Shown here in pieces: positions 41,606 to 52,260 of a stretch of DNA of 64,000 bases; within the stretch, counting starts at the first letter, position 1; every line of letters starts with the position of its first letter. The position numbers and the translations under genes are program-made. Source of the stretch: Nansenia antarctica (Eukaryota > Chordata > Actinopteri > Argentiniformes > Microstomatidae); contig OZ022340.1 of NCBI GenBank assembly GCA_963989245.1, positions 46,833,948-46,897,947 on the forward strand, written 5' to 3'. Below the pieces are notes generated by a model that was not told the origin of the DNA, did not search any database, and was given only the letters and a program-made list of their open reading frames with translations.

Positions 41606-43168
41606 ATTGTAACCAACACTTTGTTCCACCTTTCCGTTCAATTACACTATGTCAGTGCCCACAATATCAGTGTCTAATTGTGTTGAGAAGAACCTTGCTT
41701 ATGGAGTCTTTGCTACATGCCACGTCTTGAGCGAGTGGCTAATATAGGTATTAATCAAGTAATAATCCATCTACACTAGGTAAAAAAGGCCGGTTCAGTG
41801 GTGGGAAGGAGCCTGGACTCTCTGGGGACGGTGGTGGAGAGAAGGACTAGGAGCAAGCTGCTGTCCATCAGGGACAACCCCAACCACCCCCTCCATCATG
41901 TCCTCGCTGGGCAAACCAGCAGCCGCCGCAGAGGGCGGTTCATTTCGGTACGCTCCAGGACGGAGCGATATAAAAAAATCATTTATCCCGGCTGCACTAA
42001 GACTGTTCAATGGCAACTAAAGTAGTAGTCGGGGTCAAGGCTCCTGAATCTGTATTTATTTATTTATTTTAATCATCATCACTTTTTAGTATTTTAATAT
42101 GATAACTATAGCCATCTTTTTATCCACTTTTCTATCATGATCTCACAGTTTTTTATATACTATACATGGCTGGCCCAATATTGTTGTCTGTCCTTTATGT
42201 TGTGTTGCCATGTGTTGTTTTTAGAGAGTGGCGTGGCAAAATGAATTTCCCCACAGGGATAAATAAAGTATAATTGAATTGAAAATTGAATTGAATTGAT
42301 TGTAACCAACACTTTGTTCCACCTTTCCGTTCAATTACACTATGTCAGTGCCCACAATATCAGTGTCTAATTGTGTTGAGAAGAACCTTGCTTATGGAGT
42401 CTTTGCTACATGCCACGTCTTGAGCGAGTGGCTAATATAGGTATTAATCAAGTAATAATCCATCTACAATAGGTAAAAAAGGCCGGTTTAGTGGTGGGAA
42501 GGAGCCTGGACTCTCTGGGGACGGTGGTGGAGAGAAGGACTAGGAGCAAGCTGCTGTCCATCAGGGACAACCCCAACCACCCCCTCCATCATGTCCTCGC
42601 TGGGCAAACCAGCAGCCGCCGCAGAGGGCGGTTCATTTCGGTACGCTCCAGGACGGAGCGATATAAAAAAATCTTTTATCCCGGCTGCACTAAGACTGTT
42701 CAATGGCAACTAAAGTAGTAGTCGGGGTCAAGGCTCCTGAATCTGTATTTATTTATTTATTTTAATCATCATCACTTTTTAGTATTTTAATATGATAACT
42801 ATAGCCATCTTTTTATCCACTTTTCTATCATGATCTCACAGTTTTTTATATACTATACATGGCTGGCCCAATATTGTTGTCTGTCCTTTATGTTGTGTTG
42901 TCATGTGTTGTTTTTAGAGAGTGGCGTGGCAAAATGAATTTCCCCACAGGGATAAATAAAGTATAATTGAATTGAAAATTGAATTGAATTGATTGTAACC
43001 AACACTTTGTTCCACCTTTCCGTTCAATTACACTATGTCAGTGCCCACAATATCAGTGTCTAATTGTGTTGAGAAGAACCTTGCTTATGGAGTCTTTGCT
43101 ACATGCCACGTCTTGAGCGAGTGGCTAATATAGGTATTAATCAAGTAGTAATCCATCTACACTAGGTA
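41606..43168 (+). repeat. 693-bp tandem duplication carrying an L2 3' end
   Basis: Unit starts ATTGTAACCAACACTTTG at 41606, 42299 and 42992 (spacing exactly 693). Two full units plus a 177-bp third. Each full unit holds the last 75 codons and 3' UTR of the LINE family seen at 1-1312 (VVGRSLDSLGTVVERRTRSK, ending in GAATT repeats). The copies differ at only a few bases. Confidence 0.93.
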
Positions 43169-43169
43169 A

Positions 43170-44185
43170 CAACGGTAGCTTAGCTAACCTGCCACAGCCA
43201 GGTAAGTAGTCTAAAGTTGGTAGCTAACGATATATCGATAACAGTCATCGTATTGGTGACCGTGTTTCAAACAATACAAGTTACCTAATGTTAGCTAGCC
43301 TGACTAGTTCATAGGTATGCTGGATTTTGAAATAAGCTAATCTAGCTTGAGACAGACCTAGCAGTTAAAAGTCGTTATTTCAAATATTGTGTTGTGGGCG
43401 TCACTCCTTTAAGCGTGGAACTACAAGCCAAAATTAAGATTAATAAATTGTATTAATAAACAATTTAATTTGTTATAACTATGGCTCGTGTCTTTCTATT
43501 GTACAAACGAAATAAATCTTTAGCTTCCATAGCCTGGTTTTCCCCTGCTTCGGCGGGCTACTTTATCTCCGCTGAGGTAACTATGGTTAGCTACGAGTTA
43601 GTTATAACTTACACCACCTTAGGGGTACGTACATATTTAGTAGTTACTAAGGTCTACGTGATAACTAGTGTGCTTGGTGCAACCCGTTCAAGTTTAGTAG
43701 TGACTAAATCTTGATTTAGTAAATACTTACGCAATAAATAGGGTTAGTTTGTACTTAGTAAGACGTGGTGCAACCAGCTCCTGGAACATCCCTAGTAACT
43801 ATATGGGGCTAGGTGCAATTGCTATATTGTTTTAGATAAATTATTATTAAATTAATATATTACTTTCACAACTGACTAGCCTGCAAATAAACGCATTCAT
43901 TGCTTATAATTTAGCTACCGCCCCACCCCGACGCCACAGGATGCTATCTACAACACCCATCCCCCTCCCCCGGATGACACCCATAATCAGTTGATGCTCT
44001 AACAGTCCCTGCTTCCATAGAGTTGATACCATTGACATTCCTGATATAAAGCTGGGACTCTCAACTCTTGCTATCCCTGTTCATATCAGTAACAGAACAG
44101 TTAATTGCAAGTCTGAATGCTTTATACACCCCTCAAATTTAATTTCTATACCCTGCCACACACAGCCCACACAGAGACCAAACAC
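43170..44185. other. non-coding, weak repeats
   Basis: Contains GGTGCAACCCGTTCAAG and GTGGTGCAACCAGCTCC, possibly ends of a small MITE at about 43675-43790. The short frame 43481-43714 is unrecognised. Confidence 0.35.
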
Positions 44186-44189
44186 AAAA

Positions 44190-44585
44190 CCACTCAAGCT
44201 AGCACTTTTCAATGCCAGATCCTTAGCTAATAAGTCTCTCTTAATGAACGACTTGATTAGCTCCTATGAACTAGATTTCTTATTTATCACTGAGACCTGG
44301 TTAGATAAAGATAACAAGACACCAATTCTTATTGAGTCAGCACCCCCCAATTTTAGAACCTTAGATGTCGTTAGATCCCACAAAAAAGGTGGTGGAATCG
44401 CCTCTTTCTTCAGAGACAGTTTTAACTGCAAACAGAAATCCTTGGGGGAATTTTTATCATTTGAACATCTTTCAGTTGTTTTTAAATGTTCCACTCGAAT
44501 TATTTTTATAATTTTATACAGACCACCCCAATACTCTACTAGCTTCTTTAATGAACTTACAGAGCTTCTCTCAGAATGTTACTGT
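44190..44585 (+). mobile_element. LINE endonuclease fragment
   Basis: Reads LALFNARSLANKSLLMNDL, LDFLFITETWLDKDNKTPI, KKGGGIASFFRD and IIFIILYRPPQYS: the N-terminal half of an APE-type LINE endonuclease. It breaks off after LLSECY. No RT follows. Confidence 0.82.
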
Positions 44586-44929
44586 TGCTGGGCTGAAGTA
44601 AAAGTCTGCACACCCACGTGGTTCGACAGGATACCGTTTCCTGTTCACCAATTTTGACTTGTTAGAGTCTCCGTAGAAACCCAAGCACATGCCAAACATA
44701 CTGCAATATCCTTCCGCGGCCAGGCAATAGTAGTTAAGATATGATTTGCCTGATCAAAGATTGCGATTACATGTTACAATTTTAAACACAATAATACTTT
44801 ACATTTAATATATCAGCAATTAGTTATGCTGTTATGTTGAGAATATACTGCTGAATAGATCGAGTTGTGTTACTTACTCACTGAAAATAGTCCGTGCCAG
44901 TATAAAGGCTCGTGTCTGCGTCATCATCG

Positions 44930-45450
44930 GTCTTTTCATTCCAGCCTCGTGCCTGACGGGCTGATTACGGACAGGTGCTGAGGTGTTGGAGAGAGGCAGA
45001 GAGAGCTGTACTTGTTCTTTATTCTTTATTCTTTAGAAAATACTCACTCAGCACGTCAGTGACGTTGCTGTACGCCAATTAAAAACATATTTACAGCCGT
45101 TCCTCTGTACCTAGAGACTCTGTGACTAGAGAGAGAGGAAAAAGGGAAAATTGCAGAGGGAGCCAGACTGTCGGTGGGGGATGGATGACGGGCTGATTAC
45201 GGACAGGTGTCAGTGATCAGACTCGTTATCCTGCTGGTCTATTTAACCTGTGTGTGTTTGTTCCCCCGGGAGAGTGAAGGAGACGGGAAAACCTGCTGAG
45301 GTGTTGGAGAGAGACAGAGAGAGCTGTACTTGTTCTTTATTCTTTATTATTTAGACAAGACTCGCTCAGCACGTCAGTGACGTTGCTGAGCCGTGCTGTA
45401 CGCCAATTAAAAACATTTACAGCCGTTCCTCTGTACCTAGAGACTCCTAC
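44930..45450 (+). repeat. LTR-like repeat, partly duplicated
   Basis: A segment of about 145 bp with TGAGGTGTTGGAGAGAG, CTGTACTTGTTCTTTATTC and CAGCACGTCAGTGACG occurs twice (44978-45122 and 45298-45446). Between them lies the sequence shared with 22975-23240. It is probably an LTR array or nested solo LTRs. Confidence 0.5.
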
Positions 45451-45729
45451 AACAACTGAGTTGATTCCTTCAGTGAAGTCCAATGCCAGTTGAGCATCAT
45501 TGAACTTATAGTAACATGACATCAATTCTACTTCTGTGTAAAACCTGCCAAGAAAGATGGCTCATTAAACATGTTTGAGATTTCTTCTCAAGGCCACATG
45601 AGATTTGTTATTTTCTAAGTGAATGCTTCTGATGCCTACCTAATTCAAAATACGAAATAAACCTAATTCAAATACTCCACTGGCTACAATTGTCAACTTT
45701 ATTGCTGAAAATCAGATCAATCAATCAAC

Positions 45730-45991
45730 ACTTTGAGCTGTCCTTGAAATCAGGCCTAGTGGGTCTCAACTAACAATTGAGGTTCGGTTTAGGTTCCCAC
45801 GAACATCTGAGATTGAATTAAACTAATTTAAGTTAAAATCACCAGTTATAATAAGCTCATCGCCTGTATATTGGGCAAGTAGATCCCCAAGTGCTTCAAC
45901 AGAATCCTTTCCAGCAGATGGAGAACAAACAAGATAGCCTGATTCTTTTGAGCCATGATTCACTCGAAACAAGAATATCTGGGTCGGTTTG
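45730..45991 (-). mobile_element. LINE endonuclease fragment, reversed
   Basis: The minus strand reads DILVSSESWLK and, near 45830-45870, a GDF.L motif, in keeping with an APE endonuclease fragment. The large transposon at 45998 inserted into this fragment. Confidence 0.45.
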
Positions 45992-45997
45992 TAATAC

Positions 45998-46130
45998 TAC
46001 GGAACCCCTAAAGGGACGTGGGAAAAAAAAAAAATGTTTCTCGTGCTCACGAGAGAGTTTTCTCGTGCTCACGCGATAGTATTTCGAAAACAAGTAGTCG
46101 TCAGATGTGCTAACCATGGCGGAAGATATG
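45998..46130 (+). repeat. left terminal inverted repeat
   Basis: About 133 bp matching the right end (52260 inward) apart from one fewer CTCGTGCTCACG unit, A-tract differences and the 86-bp insertion at 52030. It contains the ATG of the transposase at 46116 within ACCATGGCGGAAGATAT. Confidence 0.9.
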
Positions 46131-46953
46131 ACTGTTCAAGAATTAGTTAAGCTGTATTTTGACCTGGGACTTCATTATAAAGACAGTTACTTTACTTGCA
46201 AGTCGTCACCATTATGTTGTGTCTCAAAGACATTTAAAACAAATTCTGAAGTCGTGTGGTCTTTCTCGGCGCAAGAACTACACCACTTTGGATCGCGTAG
46301 TTGAGTTCATTGAGGAACAGTTAAAAACATCTGGCCAGCTCTGTGGGTATAGGTGGATGTACAGAAAATGCATGGAGAATGGATTGCACGTCAAGAAAGA
46401 AGAGATCCGATTAATTCTGAAAGAACTTGACCCAAGGGGTGTTGAACTCAGAGGACTAAGACGTCTCCATCGCCGAAGGTATTTTGCAAAAGGGCCCAAT
46501 TATATTTGGCACTTCGACTCCTATGACAAACTGAAGCCATTCGGTATCTGTATAAACGGCTGCATTGACGGGTTTTCCCGTAAAATTATCTGGATGAATG
46601 CATTCACTACCAGCAGTGACCCAAAAATCATTGGAGGCTACTACATGGAAGCAGTCAAGAGATCAGGTGGCTGTCCAAGGATTGCCAGAGCCGACCGGGG
46701 CACAGAGAATGTTAAAGTCAGAGACTTTCAGCGTTTTCTCCGTCGCAACATTCACGACGGCTCTGGTATTGACAGCTACATCGAAGGGGCAAGCACCGCA
46801 AATCAGCGAATAGAGAGTTGGTGGGGCTTCCTCAGAAGGGAATCAATGGAATTCTACATTTCTCTGTTCACTGATCTGAAGGACTGTGGTTTGTTCGATG
46901 GTACTTATTTGGACAGAAGTCTAATTCAGTTCTGCTTCATTGGTATCATTCAG
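46116..46953 (+). pseudogene. integrase-fold transposase, exon 1 (frameshifted)
   Basis: Starts MAEDMTVQELVKLYFDLGLH in one frame, then slips at about 46185 into VTLLASRHHYVVSQRHLKQI. The N-terminal part is helix-turn-helix-like (LSRRKNYTTLDRVVEFI, YRWMYRKCMENGL). The catalytic core shows WHFDSYDKLKPFGICINGC (D), ARADRGTENVKVRDF (D) and NQRIESWWGFLRRE (E), an rve/IS3-like DDE arrangement. The exon ends ATCATTCAG with donor GTGAGC. Apart from the early frameshift (a loss equivalent to two bases) it is open, so inactivation looks recent. Confidence 0.88.
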
Positions 46954-47360
46954 GTGAGCTACAAATGTGCCATAGGCTATTGTGTTAAACATTCTATCAT
47001 CTGAAACTTTCCAATGAGCAGGCACTGCATGGTGGTGAAAAGGGCCTACTGTATGGCACTCAAGTGTCTCATCCATGTGGTGTCCTACAGTAATAATTCC
47101 AATAATTCATAATGAAAAGCGAAGATGGCTCTAACAGCGTTTTTTTTGCATGGTCTGCGGTGCTTTTCCACGTCAGCTGAGCTACGAACCTGTCCATGGT
47201 GCTGACATGGCAAATGCAGCGCGACCAACTCTGATTTTCGATGTTTTGTTTATTACCAATAATTAACTTAATCAACAACTTTAACATTTAACATGATTAG
47301 TTTCAAATAATTTCATAATGTATGTAAGGCCCATGAGAATAACGAATTGTATTTTTCTAG

Positions 47361-47561
47361 GACGAATTAGATGAGACCATCAAGGTGTGGGATTCACATG
47401 TCATCAGACCATCGAAGAATAACGGGGTACCCAGTGGTCGACCCCGAATCATGTACATGTTCCCAGAACTCTACCGAAGTGAAGACTGCCTTTCCCCAGT
47501 GGACAGAGCTGATGTACAGTTATGTCAGAGTAACTGCACATTTCGACCAGCAGTGCCATAG
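47361..47561 (+). pseudogene. integrase-fold transposase, exon 2 (C-terminus)
   Basis: Acceptor ATTTTTCTAG, phase 0, 66 codons plus stop: DELDETIKVWDSHVIRPSKN, GVPSGRPRIMYMFPELY and SPVDRADVQLC. The W..H.IRPS...PSGRP.VMY pattern is the usual C-terminus of this transposase family in fish, which confirms the splice. It directly completes exon 1, which ends at 46953. Confidence 0.85.
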
Positions 47562-47969
47562 ACATCTACAACATCTGCAACGTTCTGATGGTTGAGTCAC
47601 AGCTGCATCTTTCAGCTGATGCTTATCAAGTAGTGGATTTGTACCTGCATTTGAAGAATGAGATAAGATCTGCTCTCTAATTTTAGATGGAACTACATTT
47701 GTTGTGGTATAGGACAGGAGCATTGTCATTGATGTTTTACTTTGACTTTAAATCAGTAATGAACAGGAAACAAACAAAACCACAATAAAGAAAAGAAGAA
47801 AACAAGAACAAGGAATCTTTATTGAACAAAATTGAACAATTATGCTCTTGACAGAACAGTACCAACATGCAAATACTTGGTTGTGTAATACATGAATGAA
47901 CAAAAGAAGTGTTTTGAATGTAAATAAATGTAAATCTGTAGAAATTGTTTGTTTCAAACAAATGGGGCT

Positions 47970-48382
47970 AACACTTTATTTTAAGGGGTCCCCTGATACA
48001 ATGTATCTACATCATTAAGTACAGTGTGACAACCTATGTACTAATATCATGTATTTAAATTGTACCTAACCCCTAACCTTCCATAATGTATGTACAATGT
48101 AAATGTGTGGTATTACATATTAGTACATAGGTTGTCACACTGTACTTAATGGTGTAGATACATTGTATCAGGGACCCCTTAAAATAAAGTGTTACCCAAA
48201 TGGTGTACAGTGTACATAGGGTAAGGGTCAGTGGTTACATACATGATACATATGGAAGCATATAGTGGACTTAATTCAAATGTTAATGCTAATTAAGTCC
48301 ACTATATGCTTCCATAGATACATGACATTACATATTGTTACACAGTTGTATTTGGGACCCCATAAAATAAAGTGTTACCGAC
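47970..48382. repeat. fold-back repeats between convergent genes
   Basis: The first hairpin (47970-48197) has arms of about 78 bp, starting AACACTTTATTTTAAGGGGT and ending in its complement. A second (48250-48320) has arms AAGCATATAGTGGACTTAAT. A third half-arm, GGGACCCCATAAAATAAAG, follows at 48353. They are probably one or two nested MITEs inserted in the intergenic gap of the transposon. They could also form a terminator-like structure for both genes. Confidence 0.75.
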
Positions 48383-48437
48383 AAATGTCATAACAATATC
48401 AGTGGAAGATTGACATGTGTAAGTTCCCTTACATTCA

Positions 48438-49499
48438 CTACACAATATCCATTGTAAAGCAGTCACCAGACAGGATATTGTCAAACTCTTTACGAAACTC
48501 AGGGTATGAGCTGTAGGTGCATGGTAACTCAAGAACCGCTCCACATGTGTGTGCTACAGGCCTGCGACTTAAACCACACAATCTATTAAAAGTTACTTCG
48601 ATTGTGTCTTTGCACAACACAGTGGATCCTGTGCAGAAGCGTAAGAAGATCTCCAAAATGTTTTGGTCGATGCTTCTAACATACCGTAGCAGGTGGTTAA
48701 GAGCTGTCTGCTCTTGTGGATTTAGACTATCAGTTGATGGCTTTATCATCTGGGCCACTTTCTTGTTAGTTGGCCTCTTAGATTCGTAAAGCTCCATTAT
48801 GCTCTCTTTGGTTATGAGTGCTGGCACAGCATTGTGAATACAGGAGTGGAAACAGTCAATTATGAATTTAGGCTCTTGAATCAGAGCTTTGTGCGCCATT
48901 GTTAAGATGGCAGCTCGTAAGTTATCTTTAGAGGGCAGGCAGTGTGAGCCCATTCTTGAGAAGATCTCAAGTAACACCTCTTCAACAGTTTCATCAATGT
49001 TGCCCTGTAGTGCTTTTTCAAGCGATGCACGCTCATTCCCTGAAAGAAATCTGGCAAATGACATCATCAAGAATTCTTCATCCACCGAACTAACTCCTTG
49101 ACAACAGGCTAGAACAAAAGCTGGTGACAGTCTGATTGGCATGAAATTGTGGTCCAGGTATCCTTTCAACCACACTCTTCCAAGAGCTTGCCATTTCTTC
49201 TCGGGATAGTCTGGTTGTAGTCTGGGCACTCGTTCTTCTTCCCCCTCACACTGTTCCAAGAAATTTTCCCAGAACGCGGAGTATGCCTCTCTTGACACAC
49301 CATCAATATCCACAGCTTTCTCATTTGTAAACTCAATTTTTAGATTAGCTTTCAGTACTTTTGGTTCCATGAAGACATTAAGGACATCATCAACTATGTT
49401 TACTCGTCTTATTTTCACAAGGACAAATTCTTTTTCAAATGGGTCTGGTGCAGCTGGAAGACTGCTTGATGATTCAGGTCCGTCATTCAGTGTAGAGTG
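48438..49499 (-). CDS. HECT-domain E3 ligase-like gene, final exon
   Basis: Minus strand. Acceptor AAAATCTTGTAG precedes a 354-codon exon with no stops until 48438. Early residues LKIEFTNEKAVDIDGVSREA and YSAFWENF match the HECT N-lobe start. The end reads LRFCTGSTVL, then RRPVAHTCGAVLELPCTYSS and YPEFRKEFDNIL, the HECT C-lobe with the catalytic cysteine in HTC. HECT enzymes pass ubiquitin from E2 to a substrate via that cysteine. The middle is shorter than the usual approximately 350-residue HECT, so activity is uncertain. It lies wholly within the 46.0-52.3 kb transposon. Confidence 0.85.
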   Translation of the reverse strand, partial: HSTLNDGPESSSSLPAAPDPFEKEFVLVKIRRVNIVDDVLNVFMEPKVLKANLKIEFTNEKAVDIDGVSREAYSAFWENFLEQCEGEEERVPRLQPDYPEKKWQALGRVWLKGYLDHNFMPIRLSPAFVLACCQGVSSVDEEFLMMSFARFLSGNERASLEKALQGNIDETVEEVLLEIFSRMGSHCLPSKDNLRAAILTMAHKALIQEPKFIIDCFHSCIHNAVPALITKESIMELYESKRPTNKKVAQMIKPSTDSLNPQEQTALNHLLRYVRSIDQNILEIFLRFCTGSTVLCKDTIEVTFNRLCGLSRRPVAHTCGAVLELPCTYSSYPEFRKEFDNILSGDCFTMDIV

Positions 49500-50635
49500 C
49501 TACAAGATTTTAAAAAAGGCAGTTAGGTGTGATTATAGATTGATTCATCAATTAGCAAGTATAAAATGAATAAACATCTTGACAATCAATATATTAATTA
49601 GCATGAAAAGGTGTGATTAGGTACAGTAGATATTATGAATTATATAAATGTGCTGCTTTTCTTTTTTACATCACAATAAATAGAATATCTTTTAATTTTG
49701 AATATTTGGATGAAAAATCAATCTGAAGACATTGGCAATTTGTCACTGTATTTTGTAAAATGTATATACATTGTAATTACTAAGAAAAACTCTTCAAATG
49801 GATCAATAATGGCAGTCATCCATGGCAGTAATGTTAGAGGTTAGTTCTACACTATACCTGCATACTGTTAGTCATGTGGATTCCAGGGAAGGGTGGAGTC
49901 TTCATTATCCCAATCATCACCAATAACGGGTCCAAAGTGTACTTCGAATTCCTCAACAGATGCTTGGGTGGCAAGGGCAAGATCTGCCTCATCATTTAAC
50001 GACTGGTTTGCATCTTGATTTGACTCAGCCATTAAACATTCATCTTCAGATCCATGGCTGCTTGTTGATTGGCAAGTATCGGCAGATGGTGGATGCAGAA
50101 CCTCTGTTACTCATCACAGGAGTTGATTGTCTTGATTGGCTGATTGGTTCTCCTGTCTGTTGATAATTCAATTAAAAAACATACAAACAAACATGCAATT
50201 ATTACCTTATCTTTGATTTTGCATCATCTGATCCAAGCAGTCATGTGTACTATCACATGCATGTGGTTAAAACACCTTGCACCTGAGCAGGTTTTTTTTG
50301 GGTATATGCATTGAGTTAATGTGGCGTTGAATTCAAAACCATTGGCCCATTTCCATTAGCTGCAGTCAAAATGTAAGATCGAATTACATTTGTTGTTTGC
50401 AACGAAATCATGATCTCTCCATCTCTCTGTCCTCATAGACTTCACCTGTGATTTATTCTAAACATAGCTGCTGTGTCATGCAGATGTAACCTAAATGCCA
50501 CTACAGGAAACTATAACTTTTAATAAATTATTTTTTGTTTGAATCTTAAAAAGTAATGTTTGAACATTACTGCACAAATTAATCTCTATACAACACAAGT
50601 TCTATCACAGACTGGGTCTACGAAATGGGGCTTAC
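49500..50635 (-). other. intron/possible exon of the HECT gene
   Basis: At about 49890-50075 a minus-strand stretch is open (HPPSADTCQSTSSHGSEDEC, then DDWDNEDSTLPWNPHD) and acidic, suggesting an exon after an acceptor like GTAACAGAG. However, it meets a stop before the likely donor at 49858. The exon boundary is unresolved. The flanking exons (50785-50636 and 49499-48438) are both phase 0, so it may also be skipped. Confidence 0.45.
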
Positions 50636-50785
50636 GTTTTCATGGTTTTCCTCCATTGAACCACTGGGTGCTGCACCTAAATCAGCGGAGCTCTCTGGAT
50701 GATCCACTTGATAATCAATTGTAGTCCTCCAGTGATGACTTCTCCTAGTTGTGTTCCTCAAGGATCGTCTCAGCCTTTTCCTAGT
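50636..50785 (-). CDS. HECT gene, exon 3
   Basis: A 150-bp phase-0 exon with acceptor TTCTTTATAG and donor GTAAGC. It encodes TRKRLRRSLRNTTRRSHHW, a basic possibly nuclear-targeting stretch, then a Ser/Glu-rich segment ending MEENHEN. Confidence 0.65.
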
Positions 50786-51198
50786 CTATAAAGAATTCAG
50801 ATGATCAGCACATTATAAGATTATACAGCCACATATTGTCCAACTGTTCAAAGAAAATCTTTCGGAACTAAGCGCCTCTCTGGCTGCGCATCTTGACTTA
50901 TACACGAGTCTTTAGTCAAATTCTGTGGCCCATTACTATTCAGTAATTACTCCGTTATTTTCATTTTAGAATCTGAAATACATGTTTGTCTAGCCTGGCT
51001 ATCACCAGACCAAGCTCAATCTTATTTAAGCTGCAGGGCGAAATAAAATCGCTGGCAGATCGGGCTGGGTTTACCCAGTCTAATGTTTGTCCACAATAGG
51101 CTACCACTTGATAACCACCTCCCGCCCAATATTTCACAATTAATAGCCTATCAATATAAATACAATATAGTATTGATACGTGGCAGAATATACATTAC

Positions 51199-51819
51199 CT
51201 TAATTTGACTCTCCTCTGGGGGCTCGAAGTCCGATGATGAAACATCAGAGACAGATACCGGTGTCACGTCTTTAGCCAGTGTGGTTGTGTAAACGTGCAA
51301 CATCCTTAGTTTGGTCTGCTCGTACAGCTGGGCCACTGTGACTTCAGGGGATAATGCGTTGTGACTATAATCACGAATATCAAATTCGAAATTTGCCATC
51401 GGCCCTTTGGACGAATGTCCATTTGGAAAAAACAAGCCTTTGCCTGTCTCCAGCAGTTCCCTCATCGGTGTTGATTTCTGGACCGAAAGGTGCCGTGTTC
51501 CACCTCCCTTTCTGGTTTTTACTTGGTGAAAAGTGCCGTCCTCAGAGTGGAGCCATCCCATTTCAACCCGCCGGGTGTCTTTGACGGCATGTTGGTTTCC
51601 AATACCGGAGCCTTCTTCTGGGTTGGCAGGAGTTTTCCTATGGTTTTCCCCAAGCCTCTCTCTTACTTTCTGCATGAGAGAAGACTTAACTGTCTCCACT
51701 CCTCCTGACTTCACAGTTTTTGGGCGACAAAATGCACGGATTGCAAGTCGGTCACCATATTGTTCTATATACTCTTTTAGCTGCTCATCAGTCATCACAT
51801 CTATGACGTCGATGTCGAT
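51199..51819 (-). CDS. HECT gene, exon 2 (uncharacterised N-terminal region)
   Basis: A 207-codon exon (acceptor GCCTTTCAG, donor GTAATG, phase 0 at both sides). It reads IDIDVIDVMTDEQLKEYIEQ, RLAIRAFCRPKT and RRVEMGWLHSEDGTFHQVKT, then RELLETGKGLFFPNGHSSKG and FEFDIRDYSHNAL. No known domain is recognised. The first 40 residues could be a SAM/helical motif. It joins exon 1 (MAEDIYLYMKSRD) in frame. Confidence 0.7.
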
Positions 51820-51935
51820 CTGAAAGGCAAACGTATAAAAATCTATTGAACGGAAGGTGCTTGCACCAGAAAGCTAGAAATAATACTCTATAGTGTATTG
51901 CTTACTTTATATTATAAATTAACATTCATTCTCAC

Positions 51936-52013
51936 CTTATGTGCTTTTAGTTGGTTTATTACCCGGTCAGGTATATCTCTTGACTTCATGTACAAGTATA
52001 TATCTTCCGCCAT
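51936..52013 (-). CDS. HECT gene, exon 1, starting in the right TIR
   Basis: A 26-codon exon starting at 52013: MAEDIYLYMKSRDIPDRVIN, with donor GTGAGA. The first codons are encoded by the inverted repeat itself, so the protein shares MAED with the transposase of the other strand. This is strong evidence that the gene belongs to the element rather than being a bystander. Confidence 0.75.
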
Positions 52014-52016
52014 GGT

Positions 52017-52128
52017 TAGCACATCTGACTTCTTCTTCTTCTTCTTCTGTTGGGTTTAACGGCAGCTTGCATCCTTAGGGTTGCACTACTGCCATCTTCT
52101 GGATGTGTCCAAGTCTAGCACATCTGAC
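52017..52128 (-). mobile_element. 86-bp LINE tail inserted in the right TIR (13-bp TSD)
   Basis: TAGCACATCTGAC occurs at 52017-52029 and 52116-52128. Between them are (CTT)n, GTTGGGTTTAACGGCAGCTT and ACTACTGCCATCTTCTGG, a reversed short LINE tail common in fish (relatives end near 63740-63790). It splits the right inverted repeat. Confidence 0.8.
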
Positions 52129-52260
52129 GACTACTTGTTTTCGAAATACTATCGCGTGAGCACGAGAAAACTATCGCGTGAGCACGAGAAAACTATCTCG
52201 TGAGCACGAGAAACATTATATATATATATTTTTTCCCCACGTCCCTTTAGGGGTTCCGTA

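Larger units (their letters stand above)
45998..52260. mobile_element. 6.26-kb DNA transposon with integrase-like transposase and HECT gene
   Basis: Both ends read TACGGAACCCCTAAAGGGAC inward. The element is flanked by the perfect 6-bp duplication TAATAC (45992-45997 and 52261-52266). The inverted ends continue for about 130 bp, contain reiterated CTCGTGCTCACG motifs (two on the left, three on the right), and reach into the first codons of two convergent genes: an rve/integrase-core transposase on + and a spliced HECT-domain gene on -. Between their 3' ends lie fold-back repeats. Superfamily is uncertain; IS3EU- or Ginger-like is my best guess from the transposase fold. Confidence 0.92.
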
